Source: Gnetum montanum (Eukaryota > Streptophyta > Gnetopsida > Gnetales > Gnetaceae). From it: DNA of 64,000 nucleotides. The position numbers and the translations under genes were made by a program. Below the pieces are notes generated by a model. It was not told the DNA's origin. It ran no database searches and saw only the letters and a list, made by a program, of their open reading frames with translations. Shown here in pieces: positions 1 through 12,505 of this stretch (the stretch's first letter is position 1; each line of letters begins with the position of its first letter). The DNA lies in the NCBI GenBank assembly GCA_015680685.1, contig MNCI01015029.1:724426-788425 (forward strand), in the 5' to 3' direction.

Positions 1-739
1 ACCAAGTAACAGCAATGATTACCGATGTATCCAGTATGCTGAAGGGCCGTAGGCATCCTGAAAAAGATAAGAAAAAAATAAAAAATAAAAAAAATCACTA
101 CAAAAACAAATCCCACCTGCTTGTAAAGAGGTGACCTTTTCAAAACCTATTTTGTTTGAAGTTAATCTATTGCTTTTTAAAGGGATAATTTAATGCTTTT
201 TTTTTTCAATGGTGAAGGTGAAAACTTTCTTATAACAAATTGCAGCCTAATCTTGTCCAAAAACAATTTGCCCTAACATCACAGAATTGAAGCTCAAAAT
301 GCGTCATAGTAGAAATAACTCATAACATAACAAAAACAAGAAGGAATACTAAAACTCAAACACATTCATAAGAGACATAAAGGATATAGAGGAAAATAAA
401 CCATTTAAGCAAAAAATGTTCATATTCTTCCTGTAATAGAGTTTGTTAGCTTATACAAAGACCCTCAAGTAATAAAGGAGAAAATCAATGTTTAAGTTTT
501 TTCAAGTAAAGAAGAATATGTAAGCCTATCTCTACTTAAAGCTTTTGAAAAAACTATCACCTCTCTTTGCTCTTTTATTCAAATGTAAGATAGCTTTGGT
601 GTTTGTAGTCACAAAGAAAATGATATTTAATTTCAACATATTTAATTTTTTGATGAAAAATAAAAATTTTATACATAGAAATAGCAACATTATTATTAGA
701 GTAAATAGTGATGGGATTCTAAAATACAATACGAAAGAG
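1..739. other. AT-rich intergenic DNA
   Basis: No coding, RNA or repeat structure is visible. The two short opposed ORFs here lie in low-complexity AT-rich sequence and resemble nothing I recognise. Confidence 0.5.
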
Positions 740-1265
740 TTTTATTACTTTTTGCATCTATAAAATTTATGTAGTAGTGAGAAGTAGTTGCATATTAAGC
801 TTTTGCTAACAATAATGTGACAAAGCTCTACTTTTGGCTCAACTAATATATCAAGTTTTTTTCCAAGAAAGTGGCAATTCCCATTGGTAAATCTTTAAGC
901 ATCTCAATTACTAACCCAATCAGCATGTGTGTGAGCTTGTAGCTCAAATGTTTTGCTTCTTAGATACTACATCCCATGATTTTCATTGTCCTTCAAATTG
1001 CATAAAATTCTCTTAGCTGCTACAAAATGTGATTCTTTTGGATCTACCTAGAATTGAGAAATTAAGCCCAGTACATAAGCTATGTCTAATCTGCTTATTG
1101 TTGCATAGTAAAGGCTTCTCACAATGAATCTGTAAAGAGTAATCTCAGCCTTCTTTTTTTCCTTGTCCTAACAAAGGTGTACATTTGTACTCTAGGAAGT
1201 AGCATAGACTTTAGGTTGATTCATGCAAAATCATTTGAGCATTAGCCAAATCTACTTTTTTTGAG
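740..1265 (-). pseudogene. Ty1/copia retrotransposon relic (RT end and RNase H)
   Basis: Read on the minus strand, the segment matches the end of the reverse transcriptase and the start of the RNase H of Ty1/copia elements. Visible blocks in order are a degenerate 'YRFIVRSLYYATISRLDIAY' (plants usually have YR.IVGSL.YL..TRPDI.F), then 'KESHFVAAKRIL', 'AHTHADWVSN' (the TDADWAG block) and 'GNCHFLGKKL' (the SG.C.FLG block). It contains stop codons and at least one frameshift, so it cannot be expressed as a protein. LTRs and the rest of the element are not recognisable. The family call rests on the order and spacing of these blocks as known in copia polyproteins. Confidence 0.75.
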
Positions 1266-2809
1266 GGTTAAAAGTGTCCTTTTTTACTTGTTGTATATGC
1301 AAATCTAGAAAAACACATCAGCACATGATGACTCATGGCTCACTCATGGTGGTCGATAAACCTTTTCAAAAGCTTTTCAACAAGCCCAAGATCATCTCAA
1401 AACTCCAAATAACAAGTTACAAGCTTTCAAATTTGATCAAAAAATCTGAAAATTTCACCACAACTTGTGGTTAAGGAATGGTAAACACCATGATCCATGG
1501 CAAACTTACTACAACCTATGGTAGCTCATTTTTTTTTAAAAAAAATACATTGACCAAAAATCACGGTCTAACAAATTTTTAATTTTTTGAATGATTTTTT
1601 ACTCTAGAAAAAGACTAAGATGAATTCTTTCACTTCCATCTTTCAAAAATCGTAACAATGTCAAGTGCCAATTTTTTGTGTTTTGGGTGTCTTTAAGCTA
1701 TAAAACTAGCTTTACTTAATCATAGGAGAATGATGAGGCATGTAGTAAAAATTTAATATCTCCATGTAAGCTTGAATGTGTTAAACTTTGTGTGCACTTA
1801 AACTTCTAGTTTAGGCTCATTTTAGAGTGTGTGGTACATCATTGGTGTCAATGTAGCTAGTGCATGGATGAACCACTTTTATTACAAGTCTAAAAACTAT
1901 AAATACACAAAGGAGAGAGCCCTAAAGCATCATTCATTTGGCAATTTTCCTTGTGTTTTCTTAAGTGAAGTGTTTTTCCTCCCTTGGGTAACTATGCATT
2001 CTCTTTAGTTTTTTGTGTGTGTTTTAAGTCATTACTTCAGTATTCTATGTGACTCTATCCAAGTGCTAGCATGCTTATCATTAGCATGTTTTATAGCCTA
2101 GAATTATTTGGTTGATAAAGAGTTGAGTATTTGCATAGTGAATAAAGCTTATCATTTTCTCTTTTTCTTTTCAATGTTTATGTGCAATTAATATTTAAAA
2201 TACCAAAAATACAGGCTCAATGATGTATCAATAATTAAATAACACAGTATTAATAATTAAATAATTTTAAAAATAAATATTATTTAGTTAATTAATTTAT
2301 TATTAGTTAGTTAATTATGTGCAGTTGTGATGATTCATCCTTGCCTGAAGAGGTCAGATTTGTATAGCATACTGTTGGGTCATTAAGAATGCAATTTAAA
2401 AGCTATTTGTATGTTTTCCAAGTGTGTAGAGTTCTACCTATCTCTTTGAAGATTATGATGCACTTGTGTATGAGATTAACGTTGCAACTATCTATGGAGG
2501 ATTCAATGCAATCATGCCTTTAATTGACCAAAAGCCATAAGGCTTATGGCCTATTCTTGACTTTGTAAATGCGTCACACAAAAAATGAAACACTCTAGTT
2601 TTGAAAGATGTCTGCCATAAAAAACACGAAATACTCCCCCTACAAACTTTTTAGATATTACTCTCCTAAAAACATTACTTTTTTCTCATTGCTGTAACCA
2701 CCTCCCCCTCTTCCCTCCCACTTGCATCCCCAAAATTTATATACTACCACTCCCCATACACTACTTTTTTGTTAGTACTTCCACCTTCCCCTACCAATGA
2801 AACATTACT
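1266..2809. other. intergenic DNA with a TATA-like site
   Basis: No ORF of note. A TATAAATA box at 1898..1905 on the plus strand is followed by pyrimidine-rich sequence. This could be the promoter of an old LTR, but I could not find matching ends or a target-site duplication. Confidence 0.35.
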
Positions 2810-3220
2810 TTTTTCTAACTGCTATAATGTTCTCTCTATCATTTCCCTGGTAAAAAATTTTTAGACACTACTTTTTTATTGTTGGATTATGTTACTAGCC
2901 CCAAGTTATATTGTCTTTACATGCCTTTTCATGGAACTTTGCAAACTTTTATTTTTCTTTAAAAATTACAATACCTCAAGAATGAGAATGCACTTTCAAT
3001 ATTTCTAGGTGACTACACTAAGATGAAACACTAATAAGCCTTCAAAAACTAGTCAAACAAGACCCTCTTTCTAACTACTATAATCTTCTCTCCATCCTTT
3101 TTCCCCTACAAACTTTTTGGACACTATTTTATTGTTGGATTGTGTTACCAACCCTAAGTTATCATGCCTTTTCATGGAACTTTGCAAAGTTCTATTTTTC
3201 CCTATAAATTGGAATACCTA
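2810..3220 (+). repeat. diverged tandem duplication (~165 bp, two copies)
   Basis: Copy A (about 2810..2976) and copy B (about 3065..3220) share, in the same order, a 'CTAACT.CTATAAT.TTCTCTC' block, 'TTTT.GACACTA', 'TTGTTGGATT.TGTTAC' and 'ATGCCTTTTCATGGAACTTT'. A third, partial copy lies near 2640..2705. Copy B ends in a TATAAATT box near 3212. The copies are clearly diverged. Confidence 0.6.
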
Positions 3221-4040
3221 ATAAAAGGTTAGTTCCTCTTCCTCTTAGAAAAGAAAGGGATGAAGGAGAGGAAGAAAAAAGCCTTTAAAGGCCTCCTTAG
3301 GCAGAAAGGAGGACATCACCACCCAATAATCAACAAAAGGAATCTTTTTTATTCCCTCCTCCCATCTCCTCTTCAATACCATCTCCTCTTTCTTCTCCAT
3401 CTTACACCCCTTTATCTTAACATAGCCTTAGCCCTACTTTGGTTGCTCCCTCAACCTGGCTGGAGCAAGAAGGCATTGAGGTTAAACTATGTAGGAGGCC
3501 TGAAAGGCTTTTCCTTGAGTTCGACCATGAGAAGAACTGGGAGAAAGGTTAGGGTAGCATCTTAGTCAGGATGGAGGCAACAATTGTCCACTTGTGAAAG
3601 CTTGAAGGTCGATCTAAGCAACTGACTCGAGCCATCGAATCTTATTGCGAATACCTTTAGGAGGAGATCTAAAACCTACCTTTTGAGAATTATCAAAGCG
3701 TGTGGATTAATAAATAGTTTGCTAAGTCCACATCGCCCCCCTTTTGTCTCTCTTGATGTTTTATTTATGTTCATCCATGTTGGGATTTTTGTGATGAAGT
3801 ATTAACTTTTATTGCTTTAATATTTCTACTCTACTTTTATATTTTAAGTTATGTTAAAATTATCGGTTATGTTTTCTCTTCCACTCGAGACTATTCTTGG
3901 CCTAGTTGTGTCCATAAGTAAGGTGCTCTAGGCAACAACCTTTCAAAACCATTTTCCTTTTAGGAGTGTTGTGCATTAGTTTGCCTCATGGCCCAAATTT
4001 TTGCATCAACACATACCAGTTCCTTTGTTGCAAATCATGT
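3221..4040. other. intergenic DNA
   Basis: A 101-codon plus-strand ORF at 3260..3565 is the longest, but it has no recognisable domain and its composition is like the surroundings. I do not support it as a gene. Confidence 0.35.
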
Positions 4041-4043
4041 TGT

Positions 4044-4222
4044 TAATGAACCCTACTGATACTAACTCCAATGCCCCTAAGTTGAAGCAAGCTCAACCTA
4101 AATAATTGAGCCAATATTAGTAGCCTATCCATCAATGATGACCCCATTAATACTAACTACAATGCCTCTAGGTTGAAGGCCAACCCAACCTTGATGATTG
4201 ACCAACCAATATCAATAGCTTA
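4044..4222 (+). repeat. diverged tandem duplication (~85 bp, two copies)
   Basis: Copies at about 4044..4124 and 4138..4222 share 'ATACTAACT.CAATGCC.CT', 'GGTTGAA' or 'AGTTGAA', then a run ending 'CCAATAT.A.TAGC'. The second copy is diverged by about one base in six by eye. Confidence 0.5.
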
Positions 4223-5159
4223 AATATTGTGTTTCTAGCTTTCATCATGTTGAATGTGCTCATACATGCTTGAAATGTTTTCTAGTTGCTATTTCTAAAG
4301 TCATCATTCTTGCTACATGCTACACTTTGTTGGAAAACACTATTGGAATCCATCACAACTCTAATTGCAACCCCTGGCACTATCATTATATTGGAGATGT
4401 CATTGCTGCCATCGCTGCTAGAAGATGTTGATGAAAAATGTCAAAAAGTGTAGAAAATGAAAGTAGAAAATCCAAAAATGTTGAAATATAATACAATAAT
4501 AATAGATTAGGGTTAGATCAACAACACACATAATATGATTAGTTTATCAATGAAAACCATCACAAAGGAAAGTACACACAAGAAAGTAAACTGCTCATTG
4601 AAATTAATGAAATTAGGAATATTTTCTCTTCCTTAAGAGATGAATTGAGATTCAAAATTCATTAAGCAAGAAGAGGTTCAAATCTAGAAACCTTTAAGAG
4701 TTCTGCCAAGCATAACTATAAGCATGAATACAAAAGAGAGAGATGCACAATTCATGTCAAGATTGCCAACATTAAGTATTTATAGGTACAAGAGGATGGG
4801 TTTTGATGATTCCAAGAATAAAGAATTAATAATGATTTTCTAAAAACAAGATAACATGTATTTACAAAAGGATAATGGTCAACCAGTGGGTCAAAGTCAC
4901 CAAGAGAGTACTATAATGAGTCACATGTCCAAGAATGAGTTTCAAGATAAAATAAGAGAATAATTAGAATAAACCCCAAATATCTATTAACGTGTCTCAT
5001 AACCATATTTTTACATCATTTCAATATCGAATAATATAAAGAATAAAATTAAATAAAATATAATAAACATTAATAAAATACTAATAATGGGCCACCACCA
5101 TCCTTTCAATCTATTCTTCACAAGATTCACCAAAGATTAGTAAATGCTAAGACATAATA

Positions 5160-5223
5160 CTTAAGAAAGGAAATATAAAATAATAATATTTCTTAAGAAA
5201 GGAAATATAAAATAATAATATTT
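5160..5223 (+). repeat. perfect 32-bp tandem duplication
   Basis: 5160..5191 and 5192..5223 are identical. The unit starts CTTAAGAAAGG and ends AATAATATTT. A perfect copy in otherwise diverged DNA points to a recent slippage or duplication event. Confidence 0.9.
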
Positions 5224-5580
5224 CCAAATATGTAATAAGAGCAAGGTCAAATTGAAACTAAAACTTTATTGAGTTAATAGATCCTATGCATCTATATGCT
5301 ATAACGTTTTTAGTTTTTAGTAGTATTCCATCTATGTAATTGAAATATTGCAAATATTAAACCCACTTACCTTGTCTATAGCCATGTTAATGTTCGCACC
5401 CATGGCTTACCTCTCTCTAGACAGGTTGGTTTTGTGCCAGGTTGACCCTGAATCGCAGGATTCGTACAGATAAACATATTTTTTAAAAATGTAAAAATAA
5501 AAACTTAATAAGATTGACCACACGATGCGAATAGCTGAAGCTGGATAGAATACACGGAGGAGCAGAAAGGAAGTCTTTAC

Positions 5581-5749
5581 CTGATTTGTGTTTTGCTTGG
5601 GGCTGGGAAATTTGGAGCGAAAGCTGCTCATCTGCATCATCAGGCAAATCTGGGAGCAATGATCGTAAATGGCTAAGATCTTCTCCATGAATAGTGGAAG
5701 AAGAAGAAGATCTGCAGCAGAACTGGTGCATCCAACCATGAGAAGGCAT
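5581..5749 (-). pseudogene. first-exon-like segment, copy 1
   Basis: The minus-strand ATG at 5749 opens a reading frame beginning MPSHGWMHQF, followed by a serine run and 'LRSLLPDLPDDADEQL'. It reaches a good splice donor (CAG then GTAAAG) at 5580. The start, serine run, leucine/acid-rich middle and donor are all matched by the segment at 8270..8449. Relative to that copy an 11-nt block is absent after the DEQL codons, so the two copies leave the exon in different phases (169 nt here against 180 nt there). I do not recognise the family and found no following exon within reach. It may be a broken duplicate of a real gene or part of a repeat. Confidence 0.45.
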
Positions 5750-5949
5750 GATTAATTGATTGGTGAAGAATAGCAGCCAAGGCAAAGGCAGGGCTTGAAG
5801 CAAACGCACAGAGACAGACAGACACCACCAGAGAAACAAGAAAAGAAGCACAACCACAAGCAGGTATGCACTACTACTGGGAAAGAAAAATAATATGATG
5901 CAAAGCAATTATTACATGAGGTGAGAGTTCCCTTGAGGGCACCTATCTC

Positions 5950-8120
5950 TGAAGATACGTGTTTTAGATATACGTGTTTTCGTTATACGCTTAGTGAAGA
6001 CAAAAGCAGTTACTGTGCTAGAAACTATTCCATCTATGGCCGACTATGGCTGACTGAAAGGTCTACTGTCCACAATATGGAAAATATCCTACCATAACAT
6101 ACCACCACATGCTTGGCCTGAAATTTAAATATTAATATATCAAATATTCAAAATTTTTGACTGGGTCAATTTGGTGCAACTCTTTCTAACACGTACTATA
6201 TTGATGAGGGTAGCCAAACTAGATGGATTTTCACACTGTTTCGGTGACGCGATGATCAATCCTTGCGCTCACAATTAAATTCATAAATAGTACAAACCGG
6301 TCTCCTTTCCATATTTTCAAAAGTCTTTTAAATAATCTCAAGAACTTGTTCTCAAAAGCGTTTTCTTGTTCCTTACATTTTCACATTTTCATCTCCCTTG
6401 ATGCATAGCTTTCCAACCATTGAGGCCTTTACAAGTTTTTTCAATCACTCATCCCTCACGCTGCTTGTTTCTTGTTTGAAATCTACCTGTTAAAGGTGCA
6501 GGTTGCTTTCCAAGCACTGACCTTTGAAGCTGTTTTTTAATTGTTTCTGTGTTTGTTTTATGGGCACCCACCTCTCAAACCGCACAAGGTGTGAAAAAGC
6601 ATGCACCGTTCCATAACACACTGATTTTTCTGCGCATAAGCTATGTCCATCCTGCCATGATTTATGGCCCTGCACATGCTCGGGAAACCTGAGTTAACCA
6701 AAGCTGGCTAAAAACCTACAAAGTAGGTAGCGTTAAAAAAAAGATTTAGAATATGCAAAAATGTTTGAGGAGAAAATTTCATTTGTCTTTGGGCGGTGAT
6801 ACAGCGATTCATGGTTTTTTTTCTCCCCTTATCATTAAACTAACACCTCTTATCTTATTGTTAAATTTAAATCTACAATGACCTGACAATGTTTTTGCCA
6901 TAATCTTTGCAACGCTTGGGTCCAGTCTTTGGTTGAAATCGCTGTTTTCCAAGAAATGGTAACATAAATTCTTTGCTCTTCATACAAGATACCTTCATTG
7001 CATAACATCCGGCAATTCGTTTGCAAGTTTACTTGAAATTGATTCGGTTCAAAGCATGGAAAAAAACAAATATCCATTTATTTTAGAACAAAGCGAATAT
7101 CGAAGATATCAATGGGGCCGGCAGCTAGAATCTTCGTTCCAGATGCCAAACTTTTCCTAAATAAAACCAAAGTTGAATGTGGATTGTGCCCAATGCCTAA
7201 ATTTACTGGTAAGCATTCCCCGTTGCTGAAATTGAACTTGATGGTTTGACTGGCATTGTAAACATCATATTCTTTTTAAATTTCATTTTTTGAGGTTGCT
7301 GGATTTTCCGAGAGATCATGTGCAGAACCTCGCCCGTTAAAGCATGAAAAATATTTGAGATAATTGTTTTCGGAACATCACCAAATTGCATCAGGAAAAG
7401 TTTATGAATGTTTAAGGCGAGTGTTATTTTTCCGCGTAAGATCGACCGTCGGTATCGTAAAAGTGATAGAAAATCAAAATCAGCCGTGGAAACTAAAAAT
7501 TAAAACCAAAGCAAAATTGATACATCCTATTCAATCAAAACTGAAAAATGATAAATATGAAAAAACCTTTGCTACCTTTTCTTCAGCAATACTGAGAGAA
7601 ATACCGTTGTAAAACATTGCATTGAAAATAAATATTAACAGCTAAGCAAAACTGATAACTCTGATGTTTAAAAGTCTTCTATTATAGCTTCAACTTAAGA
7701 TTTCACTTTTATTATTTAATTATTTTAACATACATTACAATGTTTTATTCTTTAAATCTTATTCATACTTGCTGGTCCTACTGCTACTACTCCAGTTAAA
7801 CTATTAAAAGATGAAGTCAATGACAAGTCATAGAAGACTGCATGTGGTTTAATCTGCTTAATTACATACAAATCATTTACAGTTCTATAACAGTAACCAA
7901 GAACAGTGTATGCTTTCATAAAGGTATGAATTTTACGTGTAGCCCATGCCCATAAAACGCATACACCGTTTTATAATGGTTTGGCTTTTCCCTGGGCAAC
8001 ACGGTTATGTCTTACTGTTATGTAATCAATACGTACGCCTATAAGGAAGTCATAATCAACTCTATCATTAATCAATTCACGTTCTCTAACAACTCCATCA
8101 CTTCAAAAATTCAACAGTTT
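5950..8120. other. intergenic DNA between the duplicated exon-like segments
   Basis: Short ORFs occur on both strands (for example a 75-codon minus frame at 6850..7077 with 'DWTQALQRLWQKHCQVI'), but no domain is recognisable, no splice chain links them and neighbouring frames are stopped. I see no repeat copies of this stretch elsewhere in the window. Confidence 0.35.
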
Positions 8121-8122
8121 CC

Positions 8123-8151
8123 CTGAATGGCAGTTCCCTGAATGGCAGGAT
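8123..8151 (+). repeat. short tandem duplication
   Basis: A 14-base unit, TTCCCTGAATGGCA, occurs twice in a row just downstream of the second exon-like copy. The corresponding place near 5445 has one diverged unit (CCCTGAATCGCAGG). Confidence 0.6.
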
Positions 8152-8269
8152 TCTGACAGACAAATATTTAAAAAGTTACAAAAAACTTAAGATCGACCAC
8201 ACCATGCGAAGAAGACCTGATAAAGCTGAATAAAACACACAGATCCAAGAGCAAAATGAAAGTTTTTAC

Positions 8270-8449
8270 CTTATTTGTTCTTTGGTTGGCGCTGGGAAAT
8301 TTGGAGCGAAAGAAGTGAATAAGCTGCTTATCTGCATTTTCTGGTAAATCTTGGAGCAATGATAGTAAAAGGCGAAGCTCTTCTTTATGATTACTGGAAG
8401 AAGAAGAAGATCCGCGGAAGAAATTGTGAATCCAACTATGAGAGGCCAT
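8270..8449 (-). CDS. first-exon-like segment, copy 2 (hypothetical, partial)
   Basis: The minus-strand ATG at 8449 opens 60 codons ending exactly at a splice donor (AAG then GTAAAA) at 8269. The peptide begins MASHSWIHNFFRG, has six serines in a row, a leucine-rich 'LLLSLLQDLPENADKQLI' and ends 'FRSKFPSANQRTNK'. It is homologous to 5581..5749 and the similarity runs on into the intron ('GACAGA.AAA.AT') and the upstream leader, so this is a genomic segment duplication rather than a processed copy. The phase-0 donor and open frame make this the better preserved copy. The family is not recognised and no second exon was found. An unresolved base (N) lies upstream at 8536. Confidence 0.4.
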
Positions 8450-8536
8450 GGTTGATTGATGAAGAATAGCAACTTACACAGGGGCAGGGCCTCAAGAAAA
8501 TGCAGAGAGACGAACAGAGACAGTGCAGGAAAAACN

Positions 8537-9670
8537 TTGGAAAATAACCCAAAGATTAAACTATAAAACCAAAAAGAAATAAAAGAAGTTTAAATTAGAT
8601 ATTATTTACAGAGTTAACTGGTGCAGCCTCTGGAAGATAACCCAAATTAAATAAGATTAAACTATAAAACATTTCTGGAAAAGGGTTGCAAGTTGCTTGA
8701 AAAATTTGACCCCATCTTCTCTACTTTTTATAGTTTGGCACCATTTTCTCCCCACTTTCGGACAGCTTTATTTGCCTCCTACTTGAAATGTCATCATTGC
8801 CTTATTTAAAATGTTAAGCCTGACATCTCCTCTTATTAGCTAAATCAAGCCTCTGTGCCATGTAAGCAATCTTTCCTGCTCTTTTCTAACCTCTTAAGCA
8901 AGTTTTTCAAACTCAAACATTTTAAATCGATAAATTCCAGAAACGGTCTATGCATGATGACTAAATTATGCAGCAAAATTATTTAATGTCAATCTACGAT
9001 GGACTGCTTTTTTCTTTACATCGAGGCCAAGCAAATTGCATATGCGGAAGTAAGTCAACAAAAGCCTCCAATCAAGCATAGTATGGATCGTCAGTCCATG
9101 TGCATGCCAGCGCAGCTTCTGCAGATTCCCTTTCTCGCTGGTATTGGTTACTGTTTCATTTGTTTTTCTTTGTTGCTCCAATTTTGGGATTTAGCTGGGG
9201 TCAGTAGATTCATTTTCCTGGGCTTTCGCATTAATTACATTGTAACAGATTATATGCGAGAAATATAATTTCAAACATACGGTACTGCATTGTAACAAAG
9301 GGTTACTGCATTTCCTGTATTATACACGGTAGAATCTGCATGTAGTGTTTTGAGGTTATGTTTTGTTCCCACCACGAAAGGTAAAGATTGCAGTTTGAAT
9401 TTAGGGTTTTCTTTTTCAATGTGTTTAAAAACTATAGGTTTGATGTTTAGAGCAATGACTTGTGTTCCGAATTTTGGCCTCTGGCCACATCTGAAAAGAT
9501 AATGTGCTACAAGATTTTATTATGCTATTTAAATTTTCCACTTTGCATTTTAAAGCTATGCGTTTTACCCTGTAATTGTAAAAGGGTTCATAACCATGAA
9601 CATCAACTTAGTTTCATCTCATCTAGTAGGTTGCAAGGTTGGAATTTCTTACTTTATGAAATCATAGATA
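8537..9670. other. intergenic DNA
   Basis: Contains two imperfect copies of a short AT-rich block ('AATAACCCAAA' then 'GATTAAACTATAAAAC') near 8545..8570 and 8637..8670. Small ORFs on both strands have no recognisable content. Confidence 0.35.
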
Positions 9671-9680
9671 TATATATATA

Positions 9681-9776
9681 AATTAGATACTTTACCTATA
9701 TATTGATATTTTTAACCCATTTCATATATTAAAATTAGATACTTTACATATATATAGATATGTCCAACCCATTTAT
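9681..9776 (+). repeat. AT-rich tandem duplication (~45 bp)
   Basis: Two copies, starting near 9681 and 9732, share 'AAATTAGATACTTTAC.TATA' and then 'AACCCATTT'. A short (TA)n run precedes them. Confidence 0.6.
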
Positions 9777-9982
9777 AAGCAACTTGACAAAATATTTCCA
9801 ATACTAGTTAGTATATGAATTTATCATAAAATTTATATTTTCTATTTTGATTATTGGGAAACTATTGAGCTTAGGTATAGTATTTTGTTTTCAAAATGAT
9901 GAAGTCATTGTGGATCTATCCAAAATTTACTGTTACTATTGAAAGTTATCAAATTTGATGCTTCTAATCCCTAGTTGCTAGC

Positions 9983-11579
9983 TGTAACGATGGAAAACAT
10001 CGGTCGCTGGAAAATACCGAACGAAAATCCATGTACACAGTCTTAACCACGGATCCGTGCTAGGGTCGTGCTGGAGAAAACGAATTCACGATGCCTTGAA
10101 CGGTCTTGTCGATCAGACAGGGACTTACTCAATCAGTAAATTGATGAATATTGCGATAATATGCGTATTATATAGATGTTCCACGAAACAAATTGATTCA
10201 ATGAATCGTAAAAGGAGTAGAAAATGATGTAAATTAATTGCAATAACGACAACGTCAACGCGACAAGGAGGATTAGATTAAGAAAGATGCACAATTCCAA
10301 GATCTATGTTTTAACTCGAAAACTGGGCATATTGTATACAAGGTTCCAATAGCAGACTCCGCTTATCTTGTGCGAAGTATACACAAAATAACAAGAAAAC
10401 TGTTCAAATGGGAGTACAGAATGAAGCTCGGTCTACCTCGTAAGCCAAAGGTGGAATGCAAGGAAGGTCAAGCCCGGGTGTCTATCGATCGACTCTTTCT
10501 GATCAATAAACTTTGCCAATCGTTTCAGATAATCTTTCGATCTCTGATCTACTCTTCTTTGCCTTCGGTAATCCCTGCTCGAAGCTGCTAATGATCGCCA
10601 ATGGAGAGAACTGTATTTTTGCCAAAAGGACTGATCGCTCCTGTTGCCAATGCTCAAGCAATGTCTTCTGTCTCTGCTAAAAGGTGATCACTGCCAAGAA
10701 GGAGAAGAAGCCGCTCGATCCTTGCCTTTCTTCACCTACTGGAGTATTTATAAGTTCAACAACATGTGGAGAAGGCATGGTCCCAATGACACGTGTCTCG
10801 AACTTTCAGAATGCCATTGACTTGGCAAACTTTGTGTTGCAACTGGTCATGTCGTAGCATGTTTTCTGGGAAAGGGGGCAAAGTACACTGTCAACCACTC
10901 CCGTTGAAGCCGTCTCATGATTACGCTGCGATACGCTGATGAGCGTATTATGCGTATGGATGTGTGTCTGGTACCGCCTTTGTTGACTTTAGGCTGTATT
11001 ACGCTCGTTTACGCTGCATAGCATGGCAGAGCGTAATAGAGCATAGAAGTGGTTAACTCAAGTTGTTTTACGCTCATTTTACGCCGCAAAGTGTAATAGA
11101 GCGTAAAATGGTCAACTTTACAATAAGTTACACTTGTTTACGTTGCGTAGTGTAATAAGTGTAAAGCGACCAATCTGCAAAAAAAGAAGAAATCAATCTG
11201 CCGTGCTTCTTTGGACTCTGACTTTGACTTCCTCAAAGCTCATTACATTGCTCTACGTAACGGAGCGTAAACTCAGCCATGAGCAAAAGACTTAGCAGAA
11301 TATGCGACAAGTCTTAGACCTTAAACTTCGTCAAAATCACCAAAGTTACTCTCTAACATCGGGCTATGTTAAGCAGAGTTACGCTGAGCGACACTACGCT
11401 ATGTTGCGTAATGTAGCATAAAGAGAGAAAACAAAGTATGGTCGAAATTTGTAAGAAACTTGGAGACTTGATGCCGCGTGCCTCTTTGCCTTGTTTTGTC
11501 TTCTGGAATTCTATCGCAAACTTTTGCCTGAATTGTGAATCTTCGCATTAGGCCGATTCACAATTTCCACAGTGTTTCA
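9983..11579 (-). repeat. E1 3' LTR
   Basis: On the plus strand it starts TGTAACGATGG and ends GTGTTTCA, so in the sense direction it is TGAAACAC to TTACA. It aligns along its whole length with 27292..28893. A TATAAATA box in sense orientation lies at 10745..10752. The U3 part (about 10900..11430) is crowded with TTACGC/GCGTAA motifs. Confidence 0.95.
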
Positions 11580-11580
11580 A

Positions 11581-11594
11581 TGGCCCCTCTTTGT
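11581..11594 (-). promoter_or_regulatory. E1 polypurine tract
   Basis: In sense the sequence is CAAAGAGGGGCCA, one base from the TG that starts the 3' LTR. Position and purine content fit the plus-strand primer site of LTR retrotransposons. Confidence 0.75.
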
Positions 11595-12505
11595 TGATGT
11601 TTAGAGGGCTTGCCTGAAAGACGTCGACAAAGAATACAAAACACCGGATGGGTAAAAGTACCAACAACGTTCATCAACTATCACTCAAGTGTCGCCCTGT
11701 CAACGTAGAAATGCAGAAATGAGGGAAACGGGAGATAAAATGGTACGGGAGGGAATTCTTATAGAGGTAAGAGGAAAGAGGTTCGGGGAAGACTCAAGTG
11801 AGGTTCGGGGAAGACTCAAATGAGTGAGTATAGTTTTTTTTATGCATAAGCAATTAGGCTTTTTCCTGCAATTGCATTTGCATGAAGTTATGCCGTCATA
11901 TCGTAAATGAAGGGGCTTGCATAGACGAATTGTGTTGCGTCTACACGGCCTGGATGAGTTGTGTTTCATCCATTTTGCCAACCCACTTTTTTTTTTGGTG
12001 TCCACTAGGCGAGTTGCGTTATGCCGGTTCATGGACTTGATTGTAATGTAGATGCGGAAAGCGTATGCTGCGTATTCACATTTTGCGTGAGGGAAACAGA
12101 TGGGATGGCTAAGGAGGGTAATAAGGGCTAGAGGTAGGATTATGAGGAAAATAGGGATGCACTCCTAAGTGGACAGGCTAACCTAAGCAGCCATCTCAAA
12201 ACACTGTCTATATTTCACCACTCAGATGAATGCATCTTTGAACGACATCCTCGGAGCAAGTAACCTACAACCAAAGAAGAAAACAGAGGACACCATTGCT
12301 CGGCCGAATCACCGGAGAGGTTGTTGAAAAAAGTACCATTTGGGGCGAGACAGAGTGAGCAGGCAGTGAAGGAGGAACCATAGCAAGAGGCTAGGGTATT
12401 CAATGTTGATGCTCGGCCCAGCATATCGCCGCCAAAGAACATCAAACTCATCGCACCTGATTGGTTATGCAAAGAACCAGCTAGGTGAATCTGTGAAGCT
12501 AGAGC
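11595..12505 (-). other. E1 3' untranslated region
   Basis: Sequence between the repeat-derived ORF and the PPT. It contains a 22-bp direct duplication near 11778..11821 (unit GAGGTTCGGGGAAGACTCAA plus two bases). The 110-codon minus ORF at 11700..12032 has no recognisable domain and is probably chance. Confidence 0.5.

Noticed and set aside
3260-3565. 101-codon plus-strand ORF as a gene
   Set aside because: No domain, signal or splice context, and it directly follows a decayed tandem repeat.
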